64,000 nt of DNA. Origin: Sternotherus odoratus (lineage: Eukaryota; Chordata; Testudines; Kinosternidae). The stretch lies in contig JAVMKO010000003.1 in the NCBI GenBank assembly GCA_032164245.1, positions 92,255,890-92,319,889 of the forward strand, read 5' to 3'. The translations under genes and the position numbers were made by a program. Below are positions 46,105 through 57,311 of the stretch, in pieces (positions within the stretch are counted from its first letter, which is position 1; each line of letters opens with the position of its first letter). The notes beneath the pieces were generated by a model that saw only the letters and a list, made by a program, of their open reading frames with translations, was not told the DNA's origin and made no database searches.

Positions 46105-47026
46105 GGCTATAACCTTCTTCAGAATCCTGTCTTCTCTTCCATCTTCATCTTTATTATTTGAGCCCTGATTCCTTACTCGACACCATATTCCACAAAGCAT
46201 TTACATATTTAAAATTGAAATTCCACTCAATTTTCTAACACATGCATATGCACAGATGAGGTGGAATATATCTATTCCATGGAAATTATTAATCCATTTA
46301 TGTGAGCATTGCCAGTGGAACACTGGCAGATTGTTTGTTTTTTGTTAAATGATAAAACAATGTACATATGTGAAGCACATGACTGTTAAACCCTTATAAC
46401 TCTGGCACATCAAAAACGATTTTCACTGGACCACTGGAAGGCATCTCCTAGGGTCTACATCCTTGAATAATTTCAAGTTTCCAGCACCTCCCGTGAGACA
46501 CTAGGACATTTTTTAAATTAGAAAATGTTGTTTTCAGAAAACTGCATTTTTTCACTCTTTGACTGAAAGTAACTCAGTGTCTGACATTTTTAGGAAAAGA
46601 ATAGCTAAACACTCCCTGATTTGAGTCACCATATCAAATTTCAGCTGAAATAACAAAACTTTGAGAACATTGTAAGCAACTGAAAATGATCCTTTAGAAT
46701 GGAAAGGTGCCACCAATTTTAATAGGGATCTCACCTCAGGTGCTGCCCATGCTAATCCATCATGAGGTATTATCACTGTAAAAGTTATGCTTTAAATTCC
46801 AGATCCTCTGAGAATTTCTTGTATGAAATATTTTTTGTGCATTTGTTGACTACTTGCCATCTTTTTATACAATACACTTGATTGGAATGTTTAACTGGGA
46901 TATCTCCCACTGGGAACAGATTTAAATCCAGTGATGATTAAGAGCAATGTCTGAAATTTAATGGGGAATGTCTTCAGGTGATTTATGTCTTTTATATGAC
47001 TCACTCATGCTGGATCTGTCCACTTA
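46105..47026. other. Intron 6, unassigned
   Basis: AT-rich, no assignment. Confidence 0.3.
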
Positions 47027-47510
47027 CCGTATATACTCGAGTATAGGTCGACCCGAATATAAGCCGATACACCTAATTTTACCACAAAAAGCTGGAAAAG
47101 TTATTGACTCGAGTATAAGCCGATATCAAATCCGGACAAAAAAAAAAAAAAAGCGCCTCGCTCTCCCGTCCCCGCTGCGCGGGCGGGCTGCCGAGGTTCC
47201 CCCTTCCCCGCCGTAGGCGGGCTGCCGAGGTTCCCCCCTCCCCGCCGGACCAAAAAAAAAATGTGCGCCCCGGTTCCTCCCCTCCCCGCCGGACCAAAAA
47301 AAAAATGTGCGCCCCGGTTCCTCCCCTCCCCGCCGGACAAAAAAAAAAAAAAAAAAAAGCGCCTCGCTCTCCCGTCCCCGCTGCGCGGGCGGGCTGCCGA
47401 GGTTCCCCCCTCCCCGCTGGACGCTCCCGGCTGCCCGCCCGCGGCGGGGAGGGGGGAACCGGGACGCTCCCGGCAGCCCGCCCGCGCGGCGGGGACGGGA
47501 GAGCGAGGCG

Positions 47511-47544
<34 letters not shown>

Positions 47545-47665
47545 TCCGGCGGGGAGGGGAGGAACCGGGGCGCACATTTTTCACTGACTCGAGTATAAGC
47601 CGAGGCGGCTTTTTTCAGCCCAAAAAGTGGGCTGAAAAACTCGGCTTATACTCGAGTATATACGG
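47027..47665. mobile_element. mariner-type MITE with CCGTATATACTCGAG ends and modular GC core
   Basis: The ends CCGTATATACTCGAGTATA and, inverted, CCGTATATACTCGAGTATA are flanked by TA (47025-47026, 47666-47667). The terminal wording repeats inside (GACTCGAGTATAAGCCGA at about 47106 and 47585). The core holds a tandem unit of about 55 bp (GTGCGCCCCGGTTCCTCCCC plus CCGGACC and an A-run). A second module (GCGCCTCGCTCTCCCGTCCC) occurs twice direct and once inverted. Frames of up to 190 codons here are artefacts of these repeats. Confidence 0.85.
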
Positions 47666-48194
47666 TAGTTCTCTAATAGTGCTAAGTCCCTGTGTAGCGA
47701 TAGTGTATATACTAGTACATGCAAAGACTGTAAGAATTGCTTCACCACTGACTCTTCCTGGCTGTTACTTCCTTCCTTCATGCCAAGTATTCATACCGGG
47801 CTGCCATGCTGGTCATCTCACATATTGGGTAAGAGCAGGAGTTCTTTCTTTTCTTGGGAAAGATGCAAAAAACATTTGAACATATTTGCCATGTTACTGT
47901 ATGCTAAAGGAAAAAATCAGTAACTAAGCTACAATAGACAACAATTTAAAATCTTTGTTGTCATAGATTTAGACCCAACATTTTGTTTGTGTTTTTTAAG
48001 ACTAAGAAGGTAAGGGTATTCAAAACCTATTGGAAATAGGTATATTTTAATTGACTTTTTAAAACAAAGTGAAACTGATTAGTTTCACTTTTCAAGTACA
48101 TAGAGAGATAAAAAGTAAGGAAACAGCATTAACAGTGAAAGCAGTTTCAATACTTGTGTTAATAACACAGCTGAAGACATTAATTTTGAAAGAG
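47666..48194. other. Intron 6, unassigned
   Basis: AT-rich between the mariner-type MITE and the CR1; no assignment. Confidence 0.3.
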
Positions 48195-48326
48195 TGTGTG
48201 TGCATGCACATGTGCTCATTAATGATTTGGATAATAGAGTGGAGACAATGCTTGTAAAATTTCTGGATGACATCAAGATAGAACGGGGTTGCAAACACTC
48301 TGGCAGATAGTCATTTTGAATTCTAA

Positions 48327-48617
48327 TGGCTGGTCTTCTCTACGGGGGGGAGGTGGGATCGACTGCAGATACGCAAATTCAGCTACGTGAATCATGTAGC
48401 TGAAGTGTGCGTATCTCCAGCCAAGTTACCTGCCGTCCTCACGGCAGCGGCAGGCAGCGGTGCTCTCCCCCGTCGACTCCAGCTTGCGCCTTTTGGTGAG
48501 CTGGAGTTCCGGAGTCGACGGGGGAGCTGCTGGCGATCGATTTATCGCGTCTTGACGAGACGCGATAAATCGATCGCCAAAAGATCGAACCCTCCCCAGC
48601 CTAGTGAAGACAAGCCC
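48327..48617. mobile_element. Harbinger-like MITE made of three hairpins
   Basis: The ends TGGCTGGTCTTC and GAAGACAAGCCC are flanked by TAA (48324-48326, 48618-48620), a 3-bp duplication typical of PIF/Harbinger. Inside, three inverted pairs follow one another. The first is AGATACGC...CAGCTACGTGA against TCATGTAGCTG...GCGTATCT. The second is CTCCCCCGTCGACTCC against GGAGTCGACGGGGGAG. The third is a perfect 22-bp stem at 48531-48552 and 48558-48579. Confidence 0.8.
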
Positions 48618-49258
48618 TAACTCTGGAGTTACTAACTAAATGCAGAATTGGTCTGAATTCAACAAGATGAAATTGAATAAAGACAAGTGCAAGGGACTAC
48701 ATATAGGAAGGAAAATCCAATGCACAACTGAAAAATGCTGAATAGCTGGCTAAGTGTTAATACTACTGAAAAGGATCTCGGGGTTATAGTGGATCACAAG
48801 TTGAATGAGTCAACAATGCAATGCAGTTGTGAAAAAGACTAATATTCTGGAGGGCATTAACATCACTGTTGTATACCAGACAAGGGGGGAAAATTTCCCA
48901 CTCTACTCAATGCTGGAGGGGCCTCAGCTGGAGTACTGGGTCAGGTTCTGGGTTCCACACTTTAGGAAAGAGGTAGAGAAATTGGGGAAAGTTCGGAGGA
49001 AAGCAACAAAAATGATAAGATTTAGAAAAGCAGACTTATGAGGAAGGTTTAAAAATTGGTCATGATTTAATCAGTGAGAAAAGATTGCAGGAGGGATCTA
49101 TTAAGCCTTCAAACATGTGAAGGACTGTTGTAAAGAGGATTGTGATCAATTGTTCCCCATGTCCACTGAAGGTAGGACAAGGAAGTAATGGGCTTTATCT
49201 GCAACAAGGGGGAGTTAGGCTAGATATTAAGAAAAACTTTCTAACTGTAAGGGTTGTT

Positions 49259-49824
49259 AAGGTCTGTGTGGGGCACAGGGGTTCCCTAAACCCCTCCCTC
49301 CACCAGGTCCCACTCTGTCATTTACTCTCTCTCTTTTCCCCCCAATTGGCAGGACTTGGGGGAGCTCTCTGAGGCAAACACATGGACAAAGGATTGTCTT
49401 CTCCTCCTCTCTTTCCCTTGCAATAGAAGAGGATCTGGCTGAAAAGATGGCCAGTCTCTCATGCAGTCTCTAGGGATTTAGCCCTATGGGCCTAGTCTGT
49501 CAGTCTGTTGCCCCTTCATGGGGTTTACCTTTTGCCTCTCCTCCTGGGACGTACTGCTTTGCTGCCAGTCAGTCCAGTTTCGTGAGCAGTGCATCCTGTG
49601 GCTGTCTCCTCGGCTGGACCACCTTTGTTACCAGCAATCTCTGGGGCAGAGCAGCCTTCTTCCTATTCACTGCTCCTTCCTGCTGTAGGTTTTCTTTTTT
49701 TAAGCTCTTCCCCCTCCAGACTGAACAAATCTTGCAAGTGTGCCTTGTTAGTGCTGAAGAGGCCAGGAAAAAATTGTTAGTTTCCTCTGTACCAGAATGA
49801 GGGTGTGTCCCATCACACCCTGGA
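49259..49824. other. Unassigned insertion within the CR1
   Basis: CR1 wording stops at CTGTAAGGGTTGTTAAG and resumes at GGAATAGGCTTAATG. The 0.56-kb block between is C/T-rich with frames (49486-49800) lacking motifs. It may be an LTR or SINE fragment. Confidence 0.4.
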
Positions 49825-49970
49825 ATAGGCTTAATGCCAATGATTGGAGATTTTAAAGAACAAGTTGGACAAACCCCTGTCAGGGATGGTCTAGCTTTAC
49901 TTGGTTCTTCCTCAGTGCAGGGGGTTGGACTTGATGACTTCTTGATGCCCCTTCCAGCCCTACATTTTTA

Positions 49971-52494
49971 GGCTTTTGTGTTAAAAAATGGGCACCTTAA
50001 GGTTCATGTTCTTCAGAAGTGCTGAGTACTCAGCAACTCCTATTGAAAATCAGGCCAAATTTAATAGGAACATTCCTCTAAAATTAGGCCTCTTATCAGA
50101 CCATTTATTTAGATATATGAGCCTTAATTTAGGCTCCAATTTTAAAAAAAATCTTGTCTGTATATTTAATTTAGCTAACAACCATTTAACCACACCCATA
50201 CCAGTAAAATATGTATTGTGCTTTCTGGTTTAAAGAACTGATGGTTGTAACAGAACAGTTGATGTGCAATGCTTGCTTTTACTGACTTGCTTGTATAAAC
50301 AGATTGAAGTTACTCCCATCCCATTTGATGCACAAATCTAACAAGATTAATAATTTTCTGGAAGAGGATGTTGTATGAAGCTAGATCCCTTTGATGGAAA
50401 AGCTTTCATAGAGAAGAAGGAAAGCTTTCCTTCAGAAATCTGTGACCTGGGTCCTATGTCAGCTCCTCTCCAAGAAGCCTCACAAAAGATGCAGAAAGCA
50501 GTGTTTGCAATGTCCATTTAGATATAGACCAGGGATCCACTGGAAGCTGCAGACCAAACTCACAGATCACTGGATAGTGATATAGAAGTTCCTCTGTGCT
50601 CTATTTAGGCACTCTGCTTTTATGGCCACATGGCTAGTTCACATACATTAAGGAATTTGCTTCCCTGATTTGTTCTTAAAAGATCATTGTGTGGAATTTC
50701 TTTTGAGGATTTGAGAGTTCCGTTTTAATTGAACCTTAAGGGTAAGGTTTTTTAATTTAATATTGTTACAAAGACTGATTTATAGTTTTGAATTAAATCA
50801 GAGTGTGTCTGATGTCAAAATATATTTGGTGTCTCTTATCTGAATTAATCTTATTTCTGCTGTGTGACTTTGCAGCCCTGACCAGATAGGAACTTTCCCA
50901 AAACATGCCTTGTGTTTGGATTGTTAGCAAGTTGAACAAAAAACTCTATACGATAGAGGAGGTGTGGGTACTTAAAGATACTCAGTCTGCCTCTGATTTC
51001 GTTTGTACCCACATAACTCAGGTGACTTGGGCTTCACAGTATATCTGTTTTATATCAGTTTAAGTGAAGTTGAATCAGACCCAGTATTGCTTAAATGTTT
51101 GTGTGTATTGGGAAACATAAAGTGGCATTGTTTATTTAGCATATGCTGGCATCTGAAAAGGAATGTATTTCATTTTATTGAAAAACAAGTTAAAAGTTAA
51201 TTACTGTTTTGTGGAGGTGTGGAAATGGCGCATAATAATGATCCAAGCAAAAGGCCATAAAATGAAGGTCTCACACCCCCACACCTCTCCCTATCCCTAC
51301 CCCTACCTTGCTGAACATGTGAGTTTCTTCTAGATGGCTGAAATGGACAGCTGTTGGTTGAGGGAGAGCAAGTACTTTTTCTGCTGTGTATAGATATTTC
51401 AGTACTCTGTAACCTGAGCTTTGTTCTCACTAAGCATTGCTCTCTGTAGTGTCTGATTCAGTGGGTTTATTTCTGTGATGTTGCACCCCATAATGCTTTA
51501 TGGAAATACTCAAGCTGCCAGGGAAAACGGGCTCAGAGGTAGTCTCAGCACATCAGGTGGCAGGGCCCAGAGGGGTTTCTGTGATCCAACCCATCACAAT
51601 TTCCATATACGTTTTATTTTATGATGTTCTTTCCATTTTCTGATGTGACCATAAAATCAACTTAAATTCAAAGTAATCTGAACTGGATCTTGGATACTGT
51701 TAATTTGGGACAATCACTTGTGGCTACCTAGAAGAGCAAGTAACTCTGACATTAAAAATCTTAAGGCTGAGACAGCCCAAGTACAAAGTCAAGGAATAAA
51801 GAAATGTTGCTCTCTTTCCCATAAACATTGCTGCAAGGAGGCAGGCGTAGCCAGTTTGGGTATTGGGAGAACCAAATGGCCTGCAGGGTATACAGAGAGT
51901 AATATTTGAGGTTCATGGTGGAAAACTATGGTTCTACACACTGAAAAAGTGGCCCATAGTCAGACTGTTCAAAGCTGCAGGTAAAGGTTATCGGACTGCT
52001 CTTTTTAAGGAAGAGTCATTTTCAATATAAACTTACCACTAAGGCTGCTTAACAGTTGCTTTGTTTTGATAGCCATGGCAAAAGAGAGTTATTTTTCCAT
52101 TTCAGTATATCGGTTTTTCAAAGAGACCAGAGAAGGCAAATTCATTTAAGATGTTTTAAAGGTAAGAATTGTAGTATCACGTGTGTATATTTTCCAACAC
52201 AAAATCTGTGTTCAAATGAAGTACATATGAGATGTTTAGGGCAAAACCATTATATGGGCATAATTATCCCAAAAATAAGTGGTATAAACACAGGAAATTC
52301 AGAGTGAAAGTTGAATTTAAGAAATCCAAACATGAAGATATGGAGATGTACTTTTCCTTAACCAAACTTAATTCTGCCCTGTTTTAACATCTTGTAGTAA
52401 CTAGACAATAGTAGTCACTACATGAATAGTTGTTGAAGTTCCATGTTAGATTAACCTGTTTTTTAAAGACACATTTGAGTTTTTTTTTAAATCC
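49971..52494. other. Intron 6, unassigned
   Basis: No repeat boundary or coding motif is recognised. Confidence 0.3.
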
Positions 52495-52861
52495 CCCCAC
52501 CTAGATTACACACTGCATGAAAAGATGTGTTTTAACTTGGATTAGTTAACCTACAATAGCTATCTTGCATTCAAACAATAGTGAAGAGACAGCACCTTGG
52601 CTTTTTACCTGGGTTAGCTGCTCATGTTGAAGCCTCTAGGGCGCTCAGGGTTGAACTTGAGCTGCTGAACCAAGTTAAAAGCTATGTTGCCATGCTATTT
52701 TCAACCCAAATTCCTCCAGCAGGGTTAGCTAATCCTAGTTAAGACCACACCTTGTTACAGAGGCGACATGTAAATGTTGATAGTGTGGGTGGGCACAATT
52801 TAAAGGTTCAGAGGGAGGGTGTTTGACAGGCCCACATGTCACCTCTCAGTGTAGACATACC
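52495..52861. mobile_element. MITE related to the 18609 element
   Basis: The right end CAGTGTAGACATACC matches the 18609 element. Inner words (TTAACTTGGATTAGTTAACC, AACCAAGTTAAAAGC, GGGTTAGCTAATCC) match it in the same inverted arrangement. The left end is approximate. Confidence 0.6.
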
Positions 52862-53124
52862 TTTAGTGTCACTACAGGGCAAAATTAATGTTTGGGTGCC
52901 ATGACTGGGCACCCCAGCTTCAAATGCAAAACTCATGTTGGCCTTTACTGGGGAGCTACAACCTGTGCCTCCATAGTATTTTTATTTCATCTTTAAAATA
53001 ATAAAGGGAAGAGAAGAGCAAATCTTCCCTTCTCCTTTCTTTGCCTTCTGCCCCTGTAAGTTTGTTACTCTTTTTATCATTTTCTAAATAAAAAAAAAAC
53101 TTGGGGAGGATTTTTAGCTATATA

Positions 53125-53297
53125 CAGTCGGACCCCGCAATACCGTGACGATTCGGATCCAAAAATACCCTATCGTGGTAAACGTGGGGTCACGCGACAT
53201 CAAAGTGCCGTGCGCCGCCACCATCGGGAGCCCTGCGCGCCCCACATTATAAGTGGATTTGTGCTATAGCGGGGCGCTGTATTGCGGGGTTCCACTG
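53125..53297. mobile_element. Short mariner-type MITE
   Basis: The ends CAGTCGGACCCCGCAATAC and, inverted, CAGTGGAACCCCGCAATAC are flanked by TA (53123-53124, 53298-53299). The element is 173 bp with no coding capacity. Confidence 0.85.
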
Positions 53298-53882
53298 TAT
53301 CAATTACCACTGAACTCAGTAAAACCAAAGATACAAAAAAAAATCAAATGTGCATGCTGAAGAAACTTTATCATTTGGCAACTATGTGCCACAGGTATGG
53401 GGACAAGGAGTTATTCTGTCTGCCTTGTCCCAAAGTGAAGCACTCTAATAAAGAATTATGGACTGCTTCTCTCAGGAGAGTTTCTTTATGTAGTTCAGAT
53501 CTTGAAATAACTATGTGCGAAAGGACTTGAGCATACTCTGAAAGGAATCATTCCCAAGAGAGCTTAGGCTGTTCTGTGTTTTTAGTCTAGTTTCACTTGC
53601 ACTTACTCATGAATGTAGGAAGTGTAATTGTTTTTCAAATCTTAATGTAAGGCTCCAATTCTACAAAGTTATATGCCTGTGCTGATCTTTTAGCCTAGGC
53701 AGGGTCCCACTGGAATTCTGTACCAACTAGTCCCTTTCTGGAATCAAAAAGTTGAAGATGGAGTGTATATACTTTGCACCCAGGTCAGTGAAGAGATTAA
53801 AATCCACACCCATGAGTGACGTAGCAAAGCCAAGCTAACCCCCTGAGTAGACAGTAGTAGGTTAAAGGAAGAAGTGGATTAC

Positions 53883-54026
53883 CTACACCAATGGTGTCAA
53901 GAATCAGAGAGGTAGCCGTGTTTAGTCTGGAATTGCAGAAGTGATAAAGAGTCCTGTGGCACCTTAAACTTGACTTTAGTTAGTCTTTAAGGTGTCACAG
54001 GACTCTTTGTCACTTCTACACCAATG
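53883..54026. mobile_element. Insertion with inverted halves and 11-bp target duplication
   Basis: Identical CTACACCAATG at 53883-53893 and 54016-54026 bracket a block whose two halves are the same repeat in opposite orientation. The arm 53938-53966 pairs with 53988-54016 at 27 of 29 positions. The repeat wording (AAGAGTCCTGTGGCACCTTA) is that of 16536. A long variable duplication plus inversion fits LINE-driven twin priming. Confidence 0.65.
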
Positions 54027-54984
54027 AGAGAACCCTTCACATCAGTGTAGGTAGTATAAGTAGAACTGTCCTGTGTGCAAGCAGCTTCCTGGATGGCATT
54101 GTACACGAGAAAAAGAAGATGGGGTTGAGCTGAAGCTATGTGCATTTCTTCTGTCCTCTGTGAAAGGTGAACCAGGTAGAACAGTTGCAGGGCTTGTGTA
54201 GCCTGATGGAGGACTCCTCCCCTGCCACCAGTTTCTTTTCTGATCTAATGAGAGTTAGAGTTTTCCCTTAGTGACATGCAATAGAAAATAATGTATTTAT
54301 TGGTTGTTGATTTTTTTTTCCTCTTTAGGTTGTATTTTGTACTGTGTCCCCACAGTGTGCAATCAATATTTCCCTAAAGCCTTTTTGGGCCTGGTTCAAT
54401 TGTGCCATTTTATTTAACACTAACTCAAAGCTGCAGGTTTTGTAAAGTTTTTGATAAGTGTCACTGAAATTAATAGTTGTTTTATGTATGTGAATCAGGC
54501 CAATTTGTAAACATGAGGACAACGGATGCTAGAAATGGATGAGTATCTGAGGATGGAATTAAACATTAACATGCAATGCAAACCAAATAGCTACAGGAAA
54601 ATAAAATGAGGGGGGAAAAAACCCAACCTTTTAAATATGGCCAAGTAATTTAACATTTGGCAGCATTATAATTAGCCATCTTGTTGCTATTTCCAGTTAT
54701 TAAACAATTCATTTTTTAATTCCATTCCATTGAATTTATTGGTTAGTGAATCACATAAGTGTTGTAAAGTTACTGGAGAACAGCTAAACAATTTTTAGTT
54801 TATATTATGAGGTTTAGTTCTTATCCGCTTTAGCAAAAATGTGTTTAGCAAATGTGTTTAGCATGTTAATTAAGTGTTGCTTAACAGCACAGTAACACTG
54901 AGTGGAGACATCTCTTAAAAAAAAATCAGTTGTTCCTGGTGAACTCTAGGCTCTCGAGTGTTGACCAGGACAAGTGGACGCATT
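54027..54984. other. Intron 6, unassigned
   Basis: AT-rich, no assignment. Confidence 0.3.
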
Positions 54985-55327
54985 TAATTTTTTTTTAATA
55001 CTATCTACACTACGGAGTAACAAGTTTGCAAAACCCATTTAATTAAAATGTATTAGTCAATCTTTCTAAAATGTTCCACTTTTCCAGAATATATGTGGAC
55101 TGGAGTTTGTGGCCCTATTTTAATTGAAATTGATTGATTATCAATTAACTCAAGTTAGCTAACATTTTTGTACATGTTCATCTAGACACTCCACATTTCA
55201 AGACAAAAAAGTTTTTGTTTTATACCCTGGGATGAAATTTAGGGTAAATTGTGATTGGGTGTTCTGGAATGATCATATACAAAAGAGTTAGATACTTCAA
55301 ATGAATTGGCAGTGTAGACATAGATAA
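54985..55327. mobile_element. Probable GTCTACACT-type MITE
   Basis: The left end ACTATCTACACTAC at about 54999 and the right end GGCAGTGTAGACATAG at about 55309-55323 are inverted. The internal sequence is AT-rich. Limits are approximate. Confidence 0.5.
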
Positions 55328-55418
55328 TAAGGTTTTTGTGTTGCTCTCTATTTCTGATTCAGTGGCTCACTGCAACATTTTTTTTCAGCAGCTTCTATCA
55401 TTTTTTCTGAAGAAGAGC

Positions 55419-55540
55419 TCTGTAAGCTCAAAAGCTTGTCTCTCTCACTACGAGAAGTTGGTCCAATACAAGTTATTATTTCACCCACCTTCTCTCTCTA
55501 ATTTCCTGGGATCAATACAGCTACAAGAATACTGCATACA
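55419..55540 (+). repeat. Dispersed reptilian repeat, + copy
   Basis: GAGCTCTGTAAGCTCAAAAG, AAGTTGGTCCAATACAAG and TTTCCTGGGATCAATACAGC match in order an inverted copy at about 17835-17960. The family is not named. It ends about 150 bp before CCDC170 exon 7. Confidence 0.5.
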
Positions 55541-55693
55541 ACATTTTGTTTCCTTCCTTTAAAAAAATATATTTATTTATAAGTGGGAAATCTTCCACTG
55601 TTTGGTAGCTTGGGGATGCGTCTTTTTTGTGCCTCTAACATGTACATGTCAAGTTAACTCAGTCTCTGTTTTCTTGGTTTTCTTGCTTCCCAG

Positions 55694-55894
55694 ATGGTGT
55701 CCCAGCTTGAAGCCCAAATAGCTAAACTGACTGAGCAGCTGGAGAATCAGACCAGATTGCACCAGGAGACTCTGCAAAAGGCCAGAAAAGCAGAAAAACA
55801 ATTTGAGACACTCCAGGATCGATTGATGCATCTGGATGGGGAGTTGGTGTCTGGAGATGTGATGCGAGATGGTTTGAAGATTGAGAAACAAAAA
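55694..55894 (+). CDS. CCDC170: CCDC170 exon 7
   Basis: The acceptor TTCCCAG is followed by 67 codons starting MVSQLEAQIAKLTEQLENQ and ending GLKIEKQK at donor AAA|GTAACA. This is the family's conserved MVSQLEAQI block followed by the ETLQ...LMHLDGELVSG segment. It is phase 0 at both ends. A hAT element begins only 83 bp after the donor. Confidence 0.95.
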
Positions 55895-55977
55895 GTAACA
55901 ACATAGGTTATTTCCATTTGTGGGAATGTTTTTCGCAAGCCAGAGATATAGCTGAGTGTATTAATCGTATTTTAGTG

Positions 55978-56898
55978 CAGCAGTTCTCAGTCAGGGGTCT
56001 GCAGCCCCTGGGGGTCTGCAAGCTCTTTCAAGGGGGCTGTGGGGCCCCGTGACTGAAGCCCCAATCCCTGTCCCCCCATAATCCCCAAAGGGGCTGAAGC
56101 TGGGAGGCGAGGGGCTGAAGTCCCGATCTCTGGTGCCCCCCACATGGGCTGAAGCCAAGATGTGTGGGTCTGAATCCCAGAGTCCTGAGCTCTGGTGCTT
56201 CCTCTTGGTGCAGAAGCCCTGAGCCCATGGGAAGAGTTGGGGATATGGAAGGCATTGTCCCTCTCCCCCAGTTGCAGCAAAAGATCACGACAGTCTTGGG
56301 GAGGCAACTTCACCCCCCAGATCTCCTCCCCCACCCCCTGGCCAGGTTGGAACTGGGCACCGTGGCCAGCTGCTGCTCTGGCTGGTGTCATGAAGCAGGC
56401 AGTGGCAGCATTGCCTTGTCTCCTGCTGGTGCTGCAGGTTGAAACTGTTCCTCAGCTCCCAGCCCCCTTTGCTCCCACAGAGGCAACTGGTTAGAAGACC
56501 CGGCTCCATGGCTGGCAAACCCCTCCGGGAACAGGAACTGCCGGGGAGCCCTCTCAGCACACAGCCCCTAATACTCCTCTCCCTGCACCCTCAGCTACCC
56601 CTGGCCTGCACACAGGGCCTAGTCAGCCTCCATCCCTGCACCTTAAGCTGTTTTCAAACTTTTTGAGCTAAGCCCCCACCTTTGAGTTATAATTTTTGGT
56701 TGTGTGCCCCTCCCCCCCAACCCAGACAGGACCCTGCCATGCGGAGGTGGCTTGAGCCTTGTTGACCTCATTCCCCCCAAACAGAAGTCAAACTCCACCT
56801 ATGCTCAAGGCCCCTGAGGCGCCCCATCCCTGTGGAGCCCTGGAGTTTTCATAGCCTCTTGAGAGGGGCCTTAGAGAGAAAAAGATTGAGAACCCCTG
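55978..56898. mobile_element. hAT element with perfect 8-bp target duplication, next to exon 7
   Basis: The left end CAGCAGTTCTCAGTCAGGGG and the right end AAAGATTGAGAACCCCTG are inverted. The flanks are identical, TTTTAGTG at 55970-55977 and 56899-56906. The 921-bp core is C-rich and produces long meaningless frames on both strands. A second hAT-like end (TTTTCAAACTTTTTGAG at about 56650-56666) lies inside, so it may be two elements nested. Confidence 0.85.
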
Positions 56899-57311
56899 TT
56901 TTAGTGAGTACTCACACTGTGAGCTCACATGCTGTGCTTTGGGGCAGATAAAACTTTTAAATAAGGACTTGAAATATTAACTGATACCTAAAGGACTAAA
57001 CTAACTAGATGGAGAGGTAAAGAAGAAAGATAAAGGTAGGTGTCCAGGTCATCAGTCCAGGATCAATGCTATGGTGAAAGCCAGTGACTGTTTTGGGTTG
57101 TCTACCAGACTGCTGTGTCTGGACACTGGTTCTCCACCTTTTGTACAAAATGCACCGAAGAGTAAATTTTGGTAAATTTTAACCTCCATCTCTAGCTACA
57201 GGAAGGGAGATGGAACTTTCTGTTTAATCCTCCCACTTCCCCCATAAGGGAAGAGGCTTTTCATTTGTTTACTTGTCTCCAGATGTTTGCTACAAGGAGG
57301 TGGTATGAGGA
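56899..57311. other. Intron 7, unassigned
   Basis: No motif recognised between the two hAT elements. Confidence 0.3.

Larger units (their letters stand above)
48195..49970 (+). mobile_element. CR1 LINE fragment, interrupted twice
   Basis: CR1 ORF2 wording begins near 48216 (TTAATGATTTGGATAATAG, the NDL region) with TTTCTGGATGACATCAAG. It resumes after the MITE at 48621 (GGAGTTACTAACTAAATGC..., GACAAGTGCAAGG) and continues through GAGGAAAGCAACAAAAATG. It finishes with GGGGTTGGACTTGATGAC and CTTCCAGCCCTACA, the CR1 3' tail. A second foreign block lies at about 49259-49824. The frames are broken. Confidence 0.75.

Noticed and set aside
47101..47879. Overlapping ORFs of 108-190 codons with poly-K and poly-F runs
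   Set aside because: They are products of A/T runs and tandem GC modules in the 47027-47665 MITE; six frames show similar lengths.
55987..56560. Several 86-134-codon ORFs on both strands
   Set aside because: They fall in the C-rich core of the hAT element at 55978-56898.
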